Below are positions 1-7,667 of a DNA stretch of 20,771 nt, piece by piece. Source of the stretch: Bacteroides sp. (GTDB lineage Bacteria > Bacteroidota > Bacteroidia > Bacteroidales > Bacteroidaceae); NCBI GenBank assembly GCA_030151635.1, contig JASLDF010000026.1:1-20771 (forward strand). The letters are read 5' to 3'. The notes under the pieces were generated by a model, which saw nothing but the letters and a program-made list of their open reading frames with translations, was not told the DNA's origin and searched no databases. Made by a program: the position numbers and the translations under genes. How positions within the stretch are numbered: position 1 is the stretch's first letter; the number at the start of each line of letters is the position of its first letter.

Positions 1-49
1 TTGGGACATCCTCCATTTATAGTATTTAGAAAAATAAAAATTTAGTGGC

Positions 50-505
50 TTATTCTTCTGTTGTTGATGCAGAATCAGTTGCTTCACTGTTACTTTTTCT
101 TGAACGACGAGTACGCTTCTTAGGAGCTTTCTCTGTTCCGAAGTTATCGTTAAAGTCAACAAGTTCAATAAAACACATTTCAGCATTATCACCTAAACGG
201 TTACCAAGTTTGATAACACGAGTGTAACCACCTGGACGGTCACCCACTTTATCAGCAACAACTTGGAAAAGTTCAATGACAGCGTCTTTGTCTTGAAGAT
301 GACTAAAAACAACACGACGAGAATTTGTCGATTCATTTTTAGATTTAGTAATCAATGGCTCTACGTATTGTTTTAGAGCTTTAGCCTTAGCTACTGTCGT
401 AGTGATTCTTTTGTGCTTGATCAAAGAACATGCCATATTTGACAACATAGCACTTCTGTGTGACGCAGTACGACTTAAATGGTTGAATTTCTTATTATGT
501 CTCAT
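50..505 (-). CDS. rplQ: 50S ribosomal protein L17 (bL17)
   Basis: Large-subunit protein near the polypeptide exit tunnel. The 151-residue product opens with MRHNKKFNHL, has the conserved HRSAML segment (residues 16-21) and the GDRPGGYTR loop (about 87-95). The folded core ends near residue 120. Beyond it is a low-complexity tail, first basic (KAPKKRTRRSRK) and then Ser/Thr/Glu-rich, so the protein is longer than the roughly 120-130 residues of many bacterial L17 proteins. It starts 2 bp after rpoA, the classic last position of the alpha operon. No clear terminator is visible in the remaining 49 bp before the window edge, so transcription may continue beyond it. Confidence 0.97.
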   Translation of the reverse strand: MRHNKKFNHLSRTASHRSAMLSNMACSLIKHKRITTTVAKAKALKQYVEPLITKSKNESTNSRRVVFSHLQDKDAVIELFQVVADKVGDRPGGYTRVIKLGNRLGDNAEMCFIELVDFNDNFGTEKAPKKRTRRSRKSNSEATDSASTTEE

Positions 506-507
506 TA

Positions 508-1500
508 TTATTCTTTATCTAATTTATATTTAGAAATATCGGTTCCAAACGATAGATTCAGACCTTCGAGCAAATCATCAAGCTCTGAAAGCGATTTCTT
601 ACCAAAGTTGCGGAACTTAAGAAGATCTGTTTTTTGATATTGTACAAGATCGCCGAGAGAATGAACCTCCGCAGCCTTAAGACAATTCAAAGCACGAACA
701 GAAAGGTCAATATCAACTAATTTAGTTTGAAGTAATTGACGCATACGTAGTACTTCTTCATCAAACTCCTCATTACCATCACCTTCAGAAGTTTCCAAAG
801 TAATTTTCTCATCAGAGAACAACATAAAGTGATGTATAAGAATTTTAGCAGCTTCTTTTAACGCATCCTTTGGATGTATAGAACCATCTGTACTGATTTC
901 AAGAACTAACTTTTCGTAGTCTGTTTTTTGCTCAACGCGATAATTTTCTACAAAATACTTCACATTTCTAATAGGAGTATAAATAGAATCAATTGGTAAC
1001 TGGTTAACATCAGTACAGTATTCGCGGTTATTTTCAGAAGGAATGTAACCACGACCTTTGTTAACTGTTAGCTCAATTTGCATCGTTGATTTTGGATCTA
1101 AATGACAGATAATTAATTCAGGATTTAACACTTCAAATCCAGTCAAATATTTACCAATATCACCAGCTTTAAATTCAGAAGAATTCTCAATAGTAATGCT
1201 TACTTTTTCGTTTTCAAATTCTTCAACTACTTGTTTGAATCTAACCTGTTTAAGATTAAGAATAATGTTTGTGACGTCTTCTCTTACACCAGGAACGGTA
1301 GAAAATTCGTGCTCAACACCATCAATTCTCATTGTGGTGATAGCAAAACCTTCTAACGAAGATAAAAGGATACGACGCAAAGCATTACCTATAGTTATAC
1401 CGAAACCAGGTTCCAACGGACGGAATTCGAATTTACCGAATTTATCGTCCGCATTCAACATTAATACTTTATCAGGTTTTTGAAATGCTAATATCGCCAT
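508..1500 (-). CDS. rpoA: DNA-directed RNA polymerase subunit alpha
   Basis: Assembly platform of RNA polymerase, 330 residues. The N-terminal dimerisation domain (about 1-230) carries FEFRPLEPGFGITIGNALRR (25-43). A short acidic linker (about 235-258) leads to the C-terminal helix-hairpin-helix domain, with VRALNCLK (268-275) and NFGKKSLSEL (298-307). Arg269 aligns with E. coli Arg265, the residue that contacts UP-element DNA, so the C-terminal domain looks functional. The gene lies 11 bp after rpsD and 2 bp before rplQ and must be cotranscribed with them. There is no Shine-Dalgarno sequence; the upstream bases are A/T-rich. Confidence 0.98.
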   Translation of the reverse strand: MAILAFQKPDKVLMLNADDKFGKFEFRPLEPGFGITIGNALRRILLSSLEGFAITTMRIDGVEHEFSTVPGVREDVTNIILNLKQVRFKQVVEEFENEKVSITIENSSEFKAGDIGKYLTGFEVLNPELIICHLDPKSTMQIELTVNKGRGYIPSENNREYCTDVNQLPIDSIYTPIRNVKYFVENYRVEQKTDYEKLVLEISTDGSIHPKDALKEAAKILIHHFMLFSDEKITLETSEGDGNEEFDEEVLRMRQLLQTKLVDIDLSVRALNCLKAAEVHSLGDLVQYQKTDLLKFRNFGKKSLSELDDLLEGLNLSFGTDISKYKLDKE

Positions 1501-1511
1501 GAAATTAATTA

Positions 1512-2117
1512 TTATTTAGAGTACAATTCTACGATCAACTGTTCTTTAATGTTCTCAGGAATATCAGTTCTATCAGGAATATGAAGGAACTTACCTGTTT
1601 TTGATGTATTATCCCATTCTAACCAAGGATATTTGCTGTGGTTGAAACCTTCTAGAGAAGCAGAAATTACTTCAAGAGATTTAGATTTCTCACGTACACC
1701 AATTTGTTGACCTGCTTTAACAGTGAAAGAAGGAATATTAACAACTTTACCATCAACAGTAATGTGTCTATGACTTACTAATTGACGAGCAGCTGCACGA
1801 GTAGGAGCAATACCTAAACGGAATACTACGTTGTCTAATCTAGATTCAAGTAATTGAAGTAAGATTTCACCTGTAATACCCTTAGCAGTTTCTGCTTTAG
1901 CAAATAAGTTACGGAATTGTTTTTCCAACACTCCATAAGTATATTTAGCTTTTTGTTTTTCTTTCAACTGAATTCCGTATTCAGAAGTTTTTCTTCTTCT
2001 AGAATTACCATGTTGTCCTGGAGGGTAGTTTTTCTTTGCTAAAACTTTGTCAGCACCGAAGATACCTTCACCGAACTTACGGGCAATTTTTGATTTTGGT
2101 CCAGTATATCTAGCCAT
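1512..2117 (-). CDS. rpsD: 30S ribosomal protein S4 (uS4)
   Basis: Primary 16S-binding protein that nucleates assembly of the 5' domain of the small subunit. The 201 residues begin MARYTGPKSKIARKFGE. The S4 RNA-binding domain lies around 91-150 (LESRLDNVVFRLG, then ARQLVSHRHITVDG). The N-terminal segment lacks the four cysteines of the zinc-binding form, so this is the zinc-free (C-) type. It is preceded by a 116-bp spacer, the second longest within the cluster, that can fold into a two-stem structure (see the separate entry). In E. coli S4 represses its own operon, so the spacer may be an S4-responsive leader; that is inference. Confidence 0.98.
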   Translation of the reverse strand: MARYTGPKSKIARKFGEGIFGADKVLAKKNYPPGQHGNSRRRKTSEYGIQLKEKQKAKYTYGVLEKQFRNLFAKAETAKGITGEILLQLLESRLDNVVFRLGIAPTRAAARQLVSHRHITVDGKVVNIPSFTVKAGQQIGVREKSKSLEVISASLEGFNHSKYPWLEWDNTSKTGKFLHIPDRTDIPENIKEQLIVELYSK

Positions 2118-2144
2118 TTTTGATTTATTTAATTGTTTATGGAT

Positions 2145-2211
2145 GACTTAAATTTGTTGCAGCCGCGATTACCGAGAAGAATGTGTAATCCTAAATAAAC
2201 AAAATCAAGTC
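2145..2211 (-). promoter_or_regulatory. Structured leader upstream of rpsD (candidate S4-responsive RNA)
   Basis: The rpsK-rpsD spacer contains two nested inverted repeats. The outer arms (2198-2211 and 2145-2158) are 14 nt each. In the minus-strand RNA, GACUUGAUUUUGUU pairs with AACAAAUUUAAGUC through 12 Watson-Crick pairs, one G-U and one U-U mismatch. Inside is a perfect 6-bp hairpin, GAUUAC/GUAAUC (2185-2190 with 2167-2172), with a 12-nt loop. The wobble is a valid pair only in the transcribed strand, where genes read. S4 autoregulation is established in E. coli and Bacillus. From memory, computational S4-leader motifs have been proposed for Bacteroidia, and I cannot check whether this is one. 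Structure seen by eye; function inferred. Confidence 0.5.
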
Positions 2212-2233
2212 TAAATTTATTAAGAAAAGGAAT

Positions 2234-2623
2234 TTAAACGCGACGTCTTTTTGGAGGACGACAACCATTATGTGGCAATGGAGTTACGTCAACTATTTCA
2301 GTAACTTCAATACCAGCTCCATGTACAGTTCTGATAGCAGACTCACGACCATTACCAGGACCTTTAACATAAGCTTTCACTTTTCTTAGACCAAGATCGA
2401 ATGCTACTTTAGCGCAATCTTGAGCAGCCATTTGTGCTGCATAAGGAGTATTTTTTTTGGATCCTCTGAAACCCATTTTACCAGCAGATGACCATGAAAT
2501 AATCTGCCCTTCACTATTTGATAAAGAGACAATGATATTATTGAATGAAGAATGAACGTGTAACTGTCCATTTGCATCAACTTTTACAATTCTCTTTTTA
2601 GCTGCGACTGTTTTTTTTGCCAT
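2234..2623 (-). CDS. rpsK: 30S ribosomal protein S11 (uS11)
   Basis: Platform protein that lines the mRNA exit near the E site together with S7. The 129 residues carry the family core HVHSSFNNIIVSLS (21-34), the GSKKNTPYAAQ segment (about 54-64) and the diagnostic C-terminus HNGCRPPKRRRV. It begins 11 bp after rpsM. It ends 116 bp before rpsD, an unusually long gap for this cluster that separates rpsM-rpsK from rpsD-rpoA-rplQ. No Shine-Dalgarno sequence; TTGTTGATATG precedes the coding sequence. Confidence 0.98.
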   Translation of the reverse strand: MAKKTVAAKKRIVKVDANGQLHVHSSFNNIIVSLSNSEGQIISWSSAGKMGFRGSKKNTPYAAQMAAQDCAKVAFDLGLRKVKAYVKGPGNGRESAIRTVHGAGIEVTEIVDVTPLPHNGCRPPKRRRV

Positions 2624-2634
2624 ATCAACAATTA

Positions 2635-3015
2635 TTATTTAGTAGCCATTTTCTTGTTAGCAACTGTTTTCTTTCTACCCTTACGAGTACGAGCGTTATT
2701 TTTTGTTCTTTGACCTCTTAAAGGTAAGCCAATACGGTGACGAACACCTCTGTAACAACCAATATCCATCAATCGTTTGATGTTTAGTTGTACTTCAGAA
2801 CGTAAATCACCTTCAACTTTGAATTCAGCACCAATAATTTCACGGATAGCAGAAGCCTGCTCGTCGTTCCATTCGCTTACTTTCAAGTTTTTATCGATTC
2901 CGGCTTTTTCTAAAATTTTAATTGCGCTACTACGTCCAATTCCATAAATGTAGGTTAACGCAATTTCTCCTCTTTTATTTTGAGGTAAATCTACACCAAC
3001 TATTCTTATAGCCAT
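2635..3015 (-). CDS. rpsM: 30S ribosomal protein S13 (uS13)
   Basis: Small-subunit head protein that contacts the 50S subunit in bridges B1a/B1b and touches P-site tRNA. The 126 residues start MAIRIVGVDLP. The helix-two-turn-helix region shows LTYIYGIGRSSA (19-30), and the C-terminal basic tail carries GLPLRGQRTKNNARTRKG (97-114), the part that reaches the P site. First gene of the alpha-operon block after infA-rpmJ, with a 32-bp spacer before it. Length and motifs are ordinary for the family. Confidence 0.98.
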   Translation of the reverse strand: MAIRIVGVDLPQNKRGEIALTYIYGIGRSSAIKILEKAGIDKNLKVSEWNDEQASAIREIIGAEFKVEGDLRSEVQLNIKRLMDIGCYRGVRHRIGLPLRGQRTKNNARTRKGRKKTVANKKMATK

Positions 3016-3047
3016 ACTTAATTTATTTCTTTACAAAAATAATAAAT

Positions 3048-3164
3048 TTATCCTTGACGTTGTTTAAACTTAGGATTTTTCTTGTTAATAACATACAAAC
3101 GACCTTTACGTCTAACGATTTTACAATCGGCTGTACGTTTTTTTAATGATGCTCTAACTTTCAT
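3048..3164 (-). CDS. rpmJ: 50S ribosomal protein L36 (bL36), zinc-free form
   Basis: A 38-codon gene found by direct reading of the infA-rpsM gap. The protein begins MKVRASLKKR and ends KFKQRQG, both hallmarks of L36, which stabilises 23S rRNA late in 50S assembly. The canonical protein binds zinc through Cys11, Cys14, Cys27 and His33. Here only Cys14 survives; the other three positions are Thr11, Asn27 and Phe33. This is therefore the C- type that does not need zinc. It sits 8 bp after infA and 32 bp before rpsM, its usual place. No alternative reading of this stretch is plausible. Confidence 0.96.
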   Translation of the reverse strand: MKVRASLKKRTADCKIVRRKGRLYVINKKNPKFKQRQG

Positions 3165-3172
3165 ATTATTAT

Positions 3173-3391
3173 TTATTTATATCTAAATACTATTCTTCCT
3201 TTGGATAGATCATAAGGAGACATCTCAACTTTAACTCTATCTCCTGGAAGGATTTTAATATAGTGCATACGCATCTTTCCAGAAATATGAGCTGTAATTT
3301 CATGTCCGTTCTCAAGCTCTACTCGAAACATTGCATTTGACAATGCCTCTAAAATTGTACCATCCTGTTCTATTGCAGATTGTTTTGCCAT
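3173..3391 (-). CDS. infA: Translation initiation factor IF-1
   Basis: Single OB-fold protein that occupies the 30S A site during initiation and helps IF-2 and IF-3. The 72 residues match the family length exactly. Recognisable segments are MAKQSAIEQDGTILEAL, the RNA-binding GHEITAHISGKMRMHYI (29-45) and GDRVKVEMSPYDLSKGRIVFR (50-70) at the C-terminus. It lies between map (9 bp upstream) and rpmJ (8 bp downstream), the common bacterial order. The start is preceded by A/T-only sequence without a Shine-Dalgarno motif. Confidence 0.98.
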   Translation of the reverse strand: MAKQSAIEQDGTILEALSNAMFRVELENGHEITAHISGKMRMHYIKILPGDRVKVEMSPYDLSKGRIVFRYK

Positions 3392-3400
3392 TTATATAAT

Positions 3401-4192
3401 TTATTTATTTCCTAAAACTTCATCAACTAATTCAAAATTAGATAAGATTTCGGCATTATTCGGACCAACAGCAATTGTGTGTTCAAAATGAGCAGCATAT
3501 TTACCATCAAAAGTACGAACAGTCCATCCATCATTATCCATCATGATACGTTTATCACCTAAAGTAATCATCGGCTCTATTGCGATACACATACCTTTCT
3601 TAAGTTGTTTCCCTTGTCCTTTACGTCCATAATTAGGAACTTGAGGTTCTTCATGCATTTCCTTTCCTATACCATGACCAACAAACTCACGAACTACACC
3701 AAAGCCATTAGACTCTGCACAAGACTGCACAGCAGCACCAATATCACCGAGACGTAAACCCGCTCTAGCTTGTTCAATACCCATATACAAAGATTTTCTG
3801 GTAACGTCAAGCAATTTCTTTGCATCCGAAGAAATTTCCCCAACTGCAAATGTAAAAGCTGAATCACCACAAAAACCATTCATGTAAGTACCACAATCAA
3901 TAGAAACAATATCACCTTCTTTCAAAGGAGTATTATTAGGAATACCGTGGACAACAACATCATTAACAGAAGCGCAAATAGAGCCTGGAAAAGGTTGTCC
4001 AAGATGATTTGGAAAACCCTTAAATGTTGGTATAGCACCATGATCTCTAATAAATTCCTCTGCTACCTTATCAAGTTGCAAAGTTGTTACACCAGGTGCT
4101 ATTAACTTAGCCATTTCGGCCAAAGTCATTCCAACAAGTTGGTTACTTAAACGCAATAATTCTATTTCTTCTTCTGTTTTAAGAAAAATCAT
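3401..4192 (-). CDS. map: Type I methionine aminopeptidase (M24A)
   Basis: Removes the initiator methionine from nascent proteins after deformylation. The 263-residue product has a single catalytic domain in the pita-bread fold, with no N-terminal zinc-finger or SEC-C extension. All expected ligands are visible: His82 (VHGIP), the metal-binding Asp99 (SIDCG) and Asp110 (CGDSAFTF), His173 (GHGIG), Glu206 (IEPM) and Glu237 (HFEHT). It follows secY by 12 bp and precedes infA by 9 bp. Unlike in many Firmicutes, no adk gene intervenes between secY and map. Translational coupling with the cluster matches its role on ribosome-borne chains. Confidence 0.97.
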   Translation of the reverse strand: MIFLKTEEEIELLRLSNQLVGMTLAEMAKLIAPGVTTLQLDKVAEEFIRDHGAIPTFKGFPNHLGQPFPGSICASVNDVVVHGIPNNTPLKEGDIVSIDCGTYMNGFCGDSAFTFAVGEISSDAKKLLDVTRKSLYMGIEQARAGLRLGDIGAAVQSCAESNGFGVVREFVGHGIGKEMHEEPQVPNYGRKGQGKQLKKGMCIAIEPMITLGDKRIMMDNDGWTVRTFDGKYAAHFEHTIAVGPNNAEILSNFELVDEVLGNK

Positions 4193-4204
4193 ATAAAAAC
4201 AAAA

Positions 4205-5554
4205 TTAATAAGCCGATACACCAGAGCGTCCACGAATCTTACCACCATCAAGTAGACCGTCGTAATGACGCATCAACAAGTGACTTTCGATCTGCTGCAA
4301 TGTATCTAATACTACACCAACAAGGATAAGTAAAGAAGTACCACCAAAGAATTGAGCGAATCCTTGTTGTACTCCGAATAATTGAGATGCAAATGTAGGC
4401 AAAATTGCGATAAAAGCAAGGAAAAATGATCCCGGAAGAGTAATTCTAGACATAATAATGTCTATAAACTCAGCAGTATCAGCTCCTGGCTTAACACCTG
4501 GAATAAATCCGTTATTTCGCTTCATATCATCTGCCATCTGAGTAGGATTAATAGTTACTGCAGTATAGAAGTAAGTGAAGATGATAATCAACAATGCAAA
4601 AACAAAGTTATACCCAAAACTAGTATAGTTAATCAAAGAACCCAAGAAGCCTTCAGATTGTTGAATGCTTGGGAAAAACGAAACTACAGAAATTGGAATA
4701 AACATAATTGCTTGAGCAAAGATGATTGGCATTACACCTGCTGCGTTAACTTTCAATGGAATGTGGTTATACCCACCACCCGATTGACGATTACCAACAA
4801 CTTTCTTCGCATATTGTACAGGAACTTTACGCACACCTTGTACAAGCATAATAGCAGCACCAACAATTAAAAGAAGTGCTACAAGCTCGATTAGGAACAT
4901 AACTAAACCTCCACCTTTAACTTCAGAGAATCTTGTAGAAACTTCTTGAAGGAAAGATTGAGGAAGACGTGCTATAATACCTACTAAAATGATCATAGAG
5001 ATACCATTACCAATACCTTTATCAGTAATTCTCTCTCCTAACCATAATATAAACATACTACCTGCTGCCAAGATAATGGTAGAGGTAATAACAAATGTTG
5101 TCCATCCTAATGAATCATTAATAGCTGTGCCAGCTTGCGCTTTAAGATTTAAAAGGTAAGAAGGAGCTTGTACTAATAAAATCATAATCGTTAAATAACG
5201 AGTATATTGATTAATCTTAGTTCTGCCACTCTCACCATCTCGTTGAAGCTTTTGGAAGTAAGGAACCGCCATTCCTAGTAATTGAATAACGATGGAAGCC
5301 GAAATATACGGCATAATTCCCAATGCAAAAATTGACGCATTAGAGAATGCACCACCCGAGAACATGTTAAGCAAAGCTAACAAGCCCTCACTAGTTTGAT
5401 TCTGTAATTGAGACAAACCAGCTGGATCAATACCAGGCAATACTACAAAAGATCCGAAACGATAAATCGCAACAAATAATATGGTAATGAGGATCCGATT
5501 TCTCAGATCCTCAATATTCCATATATTCTTTAATGTTTCAATAGCTTTTTTCAT
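4205..5554 (-). CDS. secY: Preprotein translocase subunit SecY
   Basis: Pore-forming inner-membrane channel of the Sec translocon. The 449 residues include about ten hydrophobic segments. The first loop has FGSFVVLPGIDPAGL (33-47). The family signature IVIQLLGMAVPYFQKLQRDG (88-107) and the cytoplasmic loop motif VRKVPVQYAKK (about 241-251) are also present. The C-terminal stretch ends near KIRGRSGVSAY, as expected for the cytoplasmic tail. The gene follows rplO by only 4 bp and precedes map by 12 bp, its conserved position at the end of the spc block, so SecY synthesis is tied to ribosome production. Confidence 0.97.
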   Translation of the reverse strand: MKKAIETLKNIWNIEDLRNRILITILFVAIYRFGSFVVLPGIDPAGLSQLQNQTSEGLLALLNMFSGGAFSNASIFALGIMPYISASIVIQLLGMAVPYFQKLQRDGESGRTKINQYTRYLTIMILLVQAPSYLLNLKAQAGTAINDSLGWTTFVITSTIILAAGSMFILWLGERITDKGIGNGISMIILVGIIARLPQSFLQEVSTRFSEVKGGGLVMFLIELVALLLIVGAAIMLVQGVRKVPVQYAKKVVGNRQSGGGYNHIPLKVNAAGVMPIIFAQAIMFIPISVVSFFPSIQQSEGFLGSLINYTSFGYNFVFALLIIIFTYFYTAVTINPTQMADDMKRNNGFIPGVKPGADTAEFIDIIMSRITLPGSFFLAFIAILPTFASQLFGVQQGFAQFFGGTSLLILVGVVLDTLQQIESHLLMRHYDGLLDGGKIRGRSGVSAY

Positions 5555-5558
5555 TAAA

Positions 5559-6005
5559 TTAAAGTTTTATTGCTTTGCCACCAGCAGCTTCGATAGCAGC
5601 AGCAGCAGTTTTAGAGAAACCATTAGCTTCAACTTCAATTTTTGAAGTCAAAGATCCATCTCCTAAAACTTTAACAGGTTGCGTAGCGGTAGCCAAGCCT
5701 GCTTTAATGAAATCATTAATGCCTAATTTTTCAACCTTCAAAGCGTCAGCTAATTGTTGAAGAGTATCTAAATTGATAGGCTTATATTCAACTCTATTTC
5801 TATTTTTGAAACCAAACTTAGGTACACGACGTTGCAAAGGCATTTGACCACCTTCAAAACCAACTTTTTTCGAGTAACCAGATCTTGATTTTGCACCTTT
5901 GTGACCACGAGTAGATGTACGTCCTAAACCAGAACCGATACCACGACCAATTCTTCTTTCAGACTGTGTAGATCCACAAGCAGGTTTTAAGTTACTTAAA
6001 TTCAT
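5559..6005 (-). CDS. rplO: 50S ribosomal protein L15 (uL15)
   Basis: Late-assembly 50S protein. The 148 residues begin MNLSNLKPACGSTQSERRIG. The extended glycine- and basic-rich N-terminal arm carries GRGIGSGLGRTSTRGHKG (20-37), which threads into 23S rRNA, followed by GFEGGQMPLQRRVPKFGF (49-66). The C-terminal globular domain ends EAAGGKAIKL. A 27-bp spacer separates it from rpmD and only 4 bp from secY, the standard rpmD-rplO-secY order. Confidence 0.98.
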   Translation of the reverse strand: MNLSNLKPACGSTQSERRIGRGIGSGLGRTSTRGHKGAKSRSGYSKKVGFEGGQMPLQRRVPKFGFKNRNRVEYKPINLDTLQQLADALKVEKLGINDFIKAGLATATQPVKVLGDGSLTSKIEVEANGFSKTAAAAIEAAGGKAIKL

Positions 6006-6032
6006 ATCTAAATTAGTTTTTTTCGATTAATA

Positions 6033-6209
6033 TCACTCAACGATAGTAACTAAATGCTTTACTTTATTTACCATTCCTAGAATAGCTGGTGTGTTTTCGT
6101 GAACTACAATTCTGTTAAGTTTACGAAGACCTAAAGCGTCCAAAGTTAGTTTTTGATCTTTAGGAGCACCGATTCTACTCTTAATTTGTTTAATTTTAAT
6201 AGATGCCAT
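6033..6209 (-). CDS. rpmD: 50S ribosomal protein L30 (uL30)
   Basis: A 58-codon gene identified by translating the rpsE-rplO gap. The protein begins MASIKIKQIKSRIGAPKDQK, has the conserved LDALGLRKLNRIVVHEN segment (23-39) and ends with a TGA stop after KHLVTIVE. The length and the beta-alpha-beta pattern fit bacterial L30. The start lies 5 bp after the rpsE stop. AGAGGA, formed by the last rpsE codons, sits about 8 nt upstream of the ATG and could act as a Shine-Dalgarno sequence, though it may be a by-product of coding. Confidence 0.96.
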   Translation of the reverse strand: MASIKIKQIKSRIGAPKDQKLTLDALGLRKLNRIVVHENTPAILGMVNKVKHLVTIVE

Positions 6210-6214
6210 ATTCC

Positions 6215-6727
6215 TTATCCTCTAAAAACACGTGAAACACTAATACCTCTGTTTTGAGCAACCATTCTTGCATCACGAAGCTCAGCTAAAGCAGCAAAAG
6301 TTGCTTTTACCAAGTTGTGAGCGTTCGAAGAACCTTTAGATTTTGCTAAAACGTCAGTTACACCAACACTCTCTAAAACAGCACGCATAGCACCACCAGC
6401 AACAACTCCGGTACCATGAGATGCAGGCTTAATGAAAACCTCTGCACCACCAAAACGTGCGTTTTGCTCGTGAGGGATTGTACCATTAAGTACAGGAACA
6501 CTAATTAGATTTTTCTTAGCAGATTCAACTGCTTTAGAAATAGCTGAAGTTACTTCACCAGCTTTACCAAGTCCCCAACCTACAAGACCATCCTCGTTAC
6601 CTACAATAACAATTGCTGAGAAACTAAAAGTTCTACCACCTTTAGTCACTTTAGCAACACGATTAATAGCAACAAGTCTATCTTTAAGTTCTATATCGTT
6701 AGTATTTTTAACTCTATCTCCTGCCAT
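6215..6727 (-). CDS. rpsE: 30S ribosomal protein S5 (uS5)
   Basis: Small-subunit protein at the mRNA entry tunnel, important for decoding accuracy and helicase activity. The 170-residue product has the N-terminal dsRNA-binding-like domain (RLVAINRVAKVTKGGRTFSF, 17-36, and VGWGLGKAGEV, 49-59). The C-terminal domain carries GTGVVAGGAMRAVLESVGV (105-123). Its length is typical. It lies 5 bp downstream of rplR and 5 bp upstream of rpmD. No usable Shine-Dalgarno motif lies within the normal distance of the ATG. Confidence 0.98.
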   Translation of the reverse strand: MAGDRVKNTNDIELKDRLVAINRVAKVTKGGRTFSFSAIVIVGNEDGLVGWGLGKAGEVTSAISKAVESAKKNLISVPVLNGTIPHEQNARFGGAEVFIKPASHGTGVVAGGAMRAVLESVGVTDVLAKSKGSSNAHNLVKATFAALAELRDARMVAQNRGISVSRVFRG

Positions 6728-6732
6728 AATGA

Positions 6733-7077
6733 TTAAAATTTAAGACCTCCTTTACGAGCAGCTTCTGCTAACTCTTTTACTCTACCATGATATAAATAAC
6801 CATTACGGTCAAATACTACATTTGTAACACCAGCTTCGATAGCTTTTTGAGCGATAAGCTCACCTACCTTAGCTGCTTGATCTTTATTACCAACTGAAAC
6901 TTCTAATTTCAAAGAAGAAGCTGATGCTAAAGTCTTTCCTGTTAAATCATCAATGAGCTGTACGTAAATTTGCTTATTACTTCTGAATACAGTCATACGT
7001 GGGCAAGTTGTAGATCCTGAGATCTTGTTTCTAACCCTATATCTAATTTTTCTGCGTCTTTCTAATTTTGTTGTCAT
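6733..7077 (-). CDS. rplR: 50S ribosomal protein L18 (uL18)
   Basis: 5S rRNA-binding protein of the central protuberance, acting with L5 and L25. The 114 residues start MTTKLERRRKIRYRVRNKI, a basic arm that contacts 5S rRNA. Conserved stretches are RMTVFRSNKQIYVQLID (27-43) and the C-terminal FDRNGYLYHGRVKELAEAAR (89-108), ending GGLKF. The gene sits 19 bp after rplF and 5 bp before rpsE. Nothing about length or composition is odd. Confidence 0.98.
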   Translation of the reverse strand: MTTKLERRRKIRYRVRNKISGSTTCPRMTVFRSNKQIYVQLIDDLTGKTLASASSLKLEVSVGNKDQAAKVGELIAQKAIEAGVTNVVFDRNGYLYHGRVKELAEAARKGGLKF

Positions 7078-7096
7078 AATTTTCTAATTTATCAAA

Positions 7097-7654
7097 TTAT
7101 TTAGCTGAAGCAGCTTTACCTGATTTTCTACGAATTTCTTCGCCAACAAACTTAACACCTTTACCTTTGTAAGGCTCTGGCTTACGGAAAGAACGTATTT
7201 TTGCACAAACTTGACCAAGCAATTGTTTGTCGCAAGATTCTAGAGTAATAAGTGGGTTCTTGTTTCTCTCAGATTTTGCTTCCACAGAAATTGGAGAAGG
7301 CATTTGGAACATGATTAAGTGGGTAAATCCTAGAGAAAGCTCAAGGATATTTCCTGGCTGAACAGCAGCACGGAAACCAACACCTACAAGTTCTAATTGT
7401 TTTTTATAACCTTCTGAAACACCGATAACCATATTGTTGATTAAAGAACGGTATAAACCATGGTAAGCATTTTGTTGTTTACCTTCGCTTAATGGTTTTA
7501 ATACAACTTGGCTATCTTCAACTGTTACTTCAATTGATGAATCTACAGTTTGAGTTAATTCTCCCTTAGGACCTTTTACAGTAACTACCTGATCTTTGAT
7601 AGTTAGCGTAACGCCAGCGGGTATACTAATGGGTAATTTTCCTATTCTTGACAT
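7097..7654 (-). CDS. rplF: 50S ribosomal protein L6 (uL6)
   Basis: Protein at the base of the L7/L12 stalk, close to the sarcin-ricin loop and the factor-binding site. The chosen start gives 185 residues beginning MSRIGKLPISIPAGV, the family N-terminus. The open frame extends 15 codons further into rpsH but that extension is not conserved. Two repeated L6 folds are visible; the second ends with the signature PEPYKGKGVKFVGEEIRRK. A perfect AGGAGG lies 6 nt before this ATG, which settles the start and is exceptional in this cluster. Confidence 0.97.
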   Translation of the reverse strand: MSRIGKLPISIPAGVTLTIKDQVVTVKGPKGELTQTVDSSIEVTVEDSQVVLKPLSEGKQQNAYHGLYRSLINNMVIGVSEGYKKQLELVGVGFRAAVQPGNILELSLGFTHLIMFQMPSPISVEAKSERNKNPLITLESCDKQLLGQVCAKIRSFRKPEPYKGKGVKFVGEEIRRKSGKAASAK

Positions 7655-7660
7655 ATTGCT

Positions 7661-7666
7661 CCTCCT
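7661..7666 (-). promoter_or_regulatory. Canonical Shine-Dalgarno sequence of rplF
   Basis: AGGAGG on the minus strand, 6 nt upstream of the rplF ATG and 1 nt after the rpsH TAA stop. It lies in a 13-bp non-coding spacer, so no protein sequence constrains it. In Bacteroidota the anti-Shine-Dalgarno tail is known to be sequestered and most genes lack this motif, as nearly all neighbours here do. Confidence 0.8.
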
Positions 7667-7667
7667 A

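Noticed and set aside
1..49. Possible start of the next gene after rplQ (ATG at 16 or 9 on the minus strand)
   Set aside because: At most five codons are visible; GGAGG abuts the ATG at position 9 with no spacer, and the short peptide matches nothing recognisable.
6744..6753. AAAGGAGGTC as a Shine-Dalgarno sequence for rpsE
   Set aside because: The AGGAGG core is 18 nt from the rpsE ATG, beyond the usual distance, and is explained by the Lys-Gly-Gly codons at the end of rplR.
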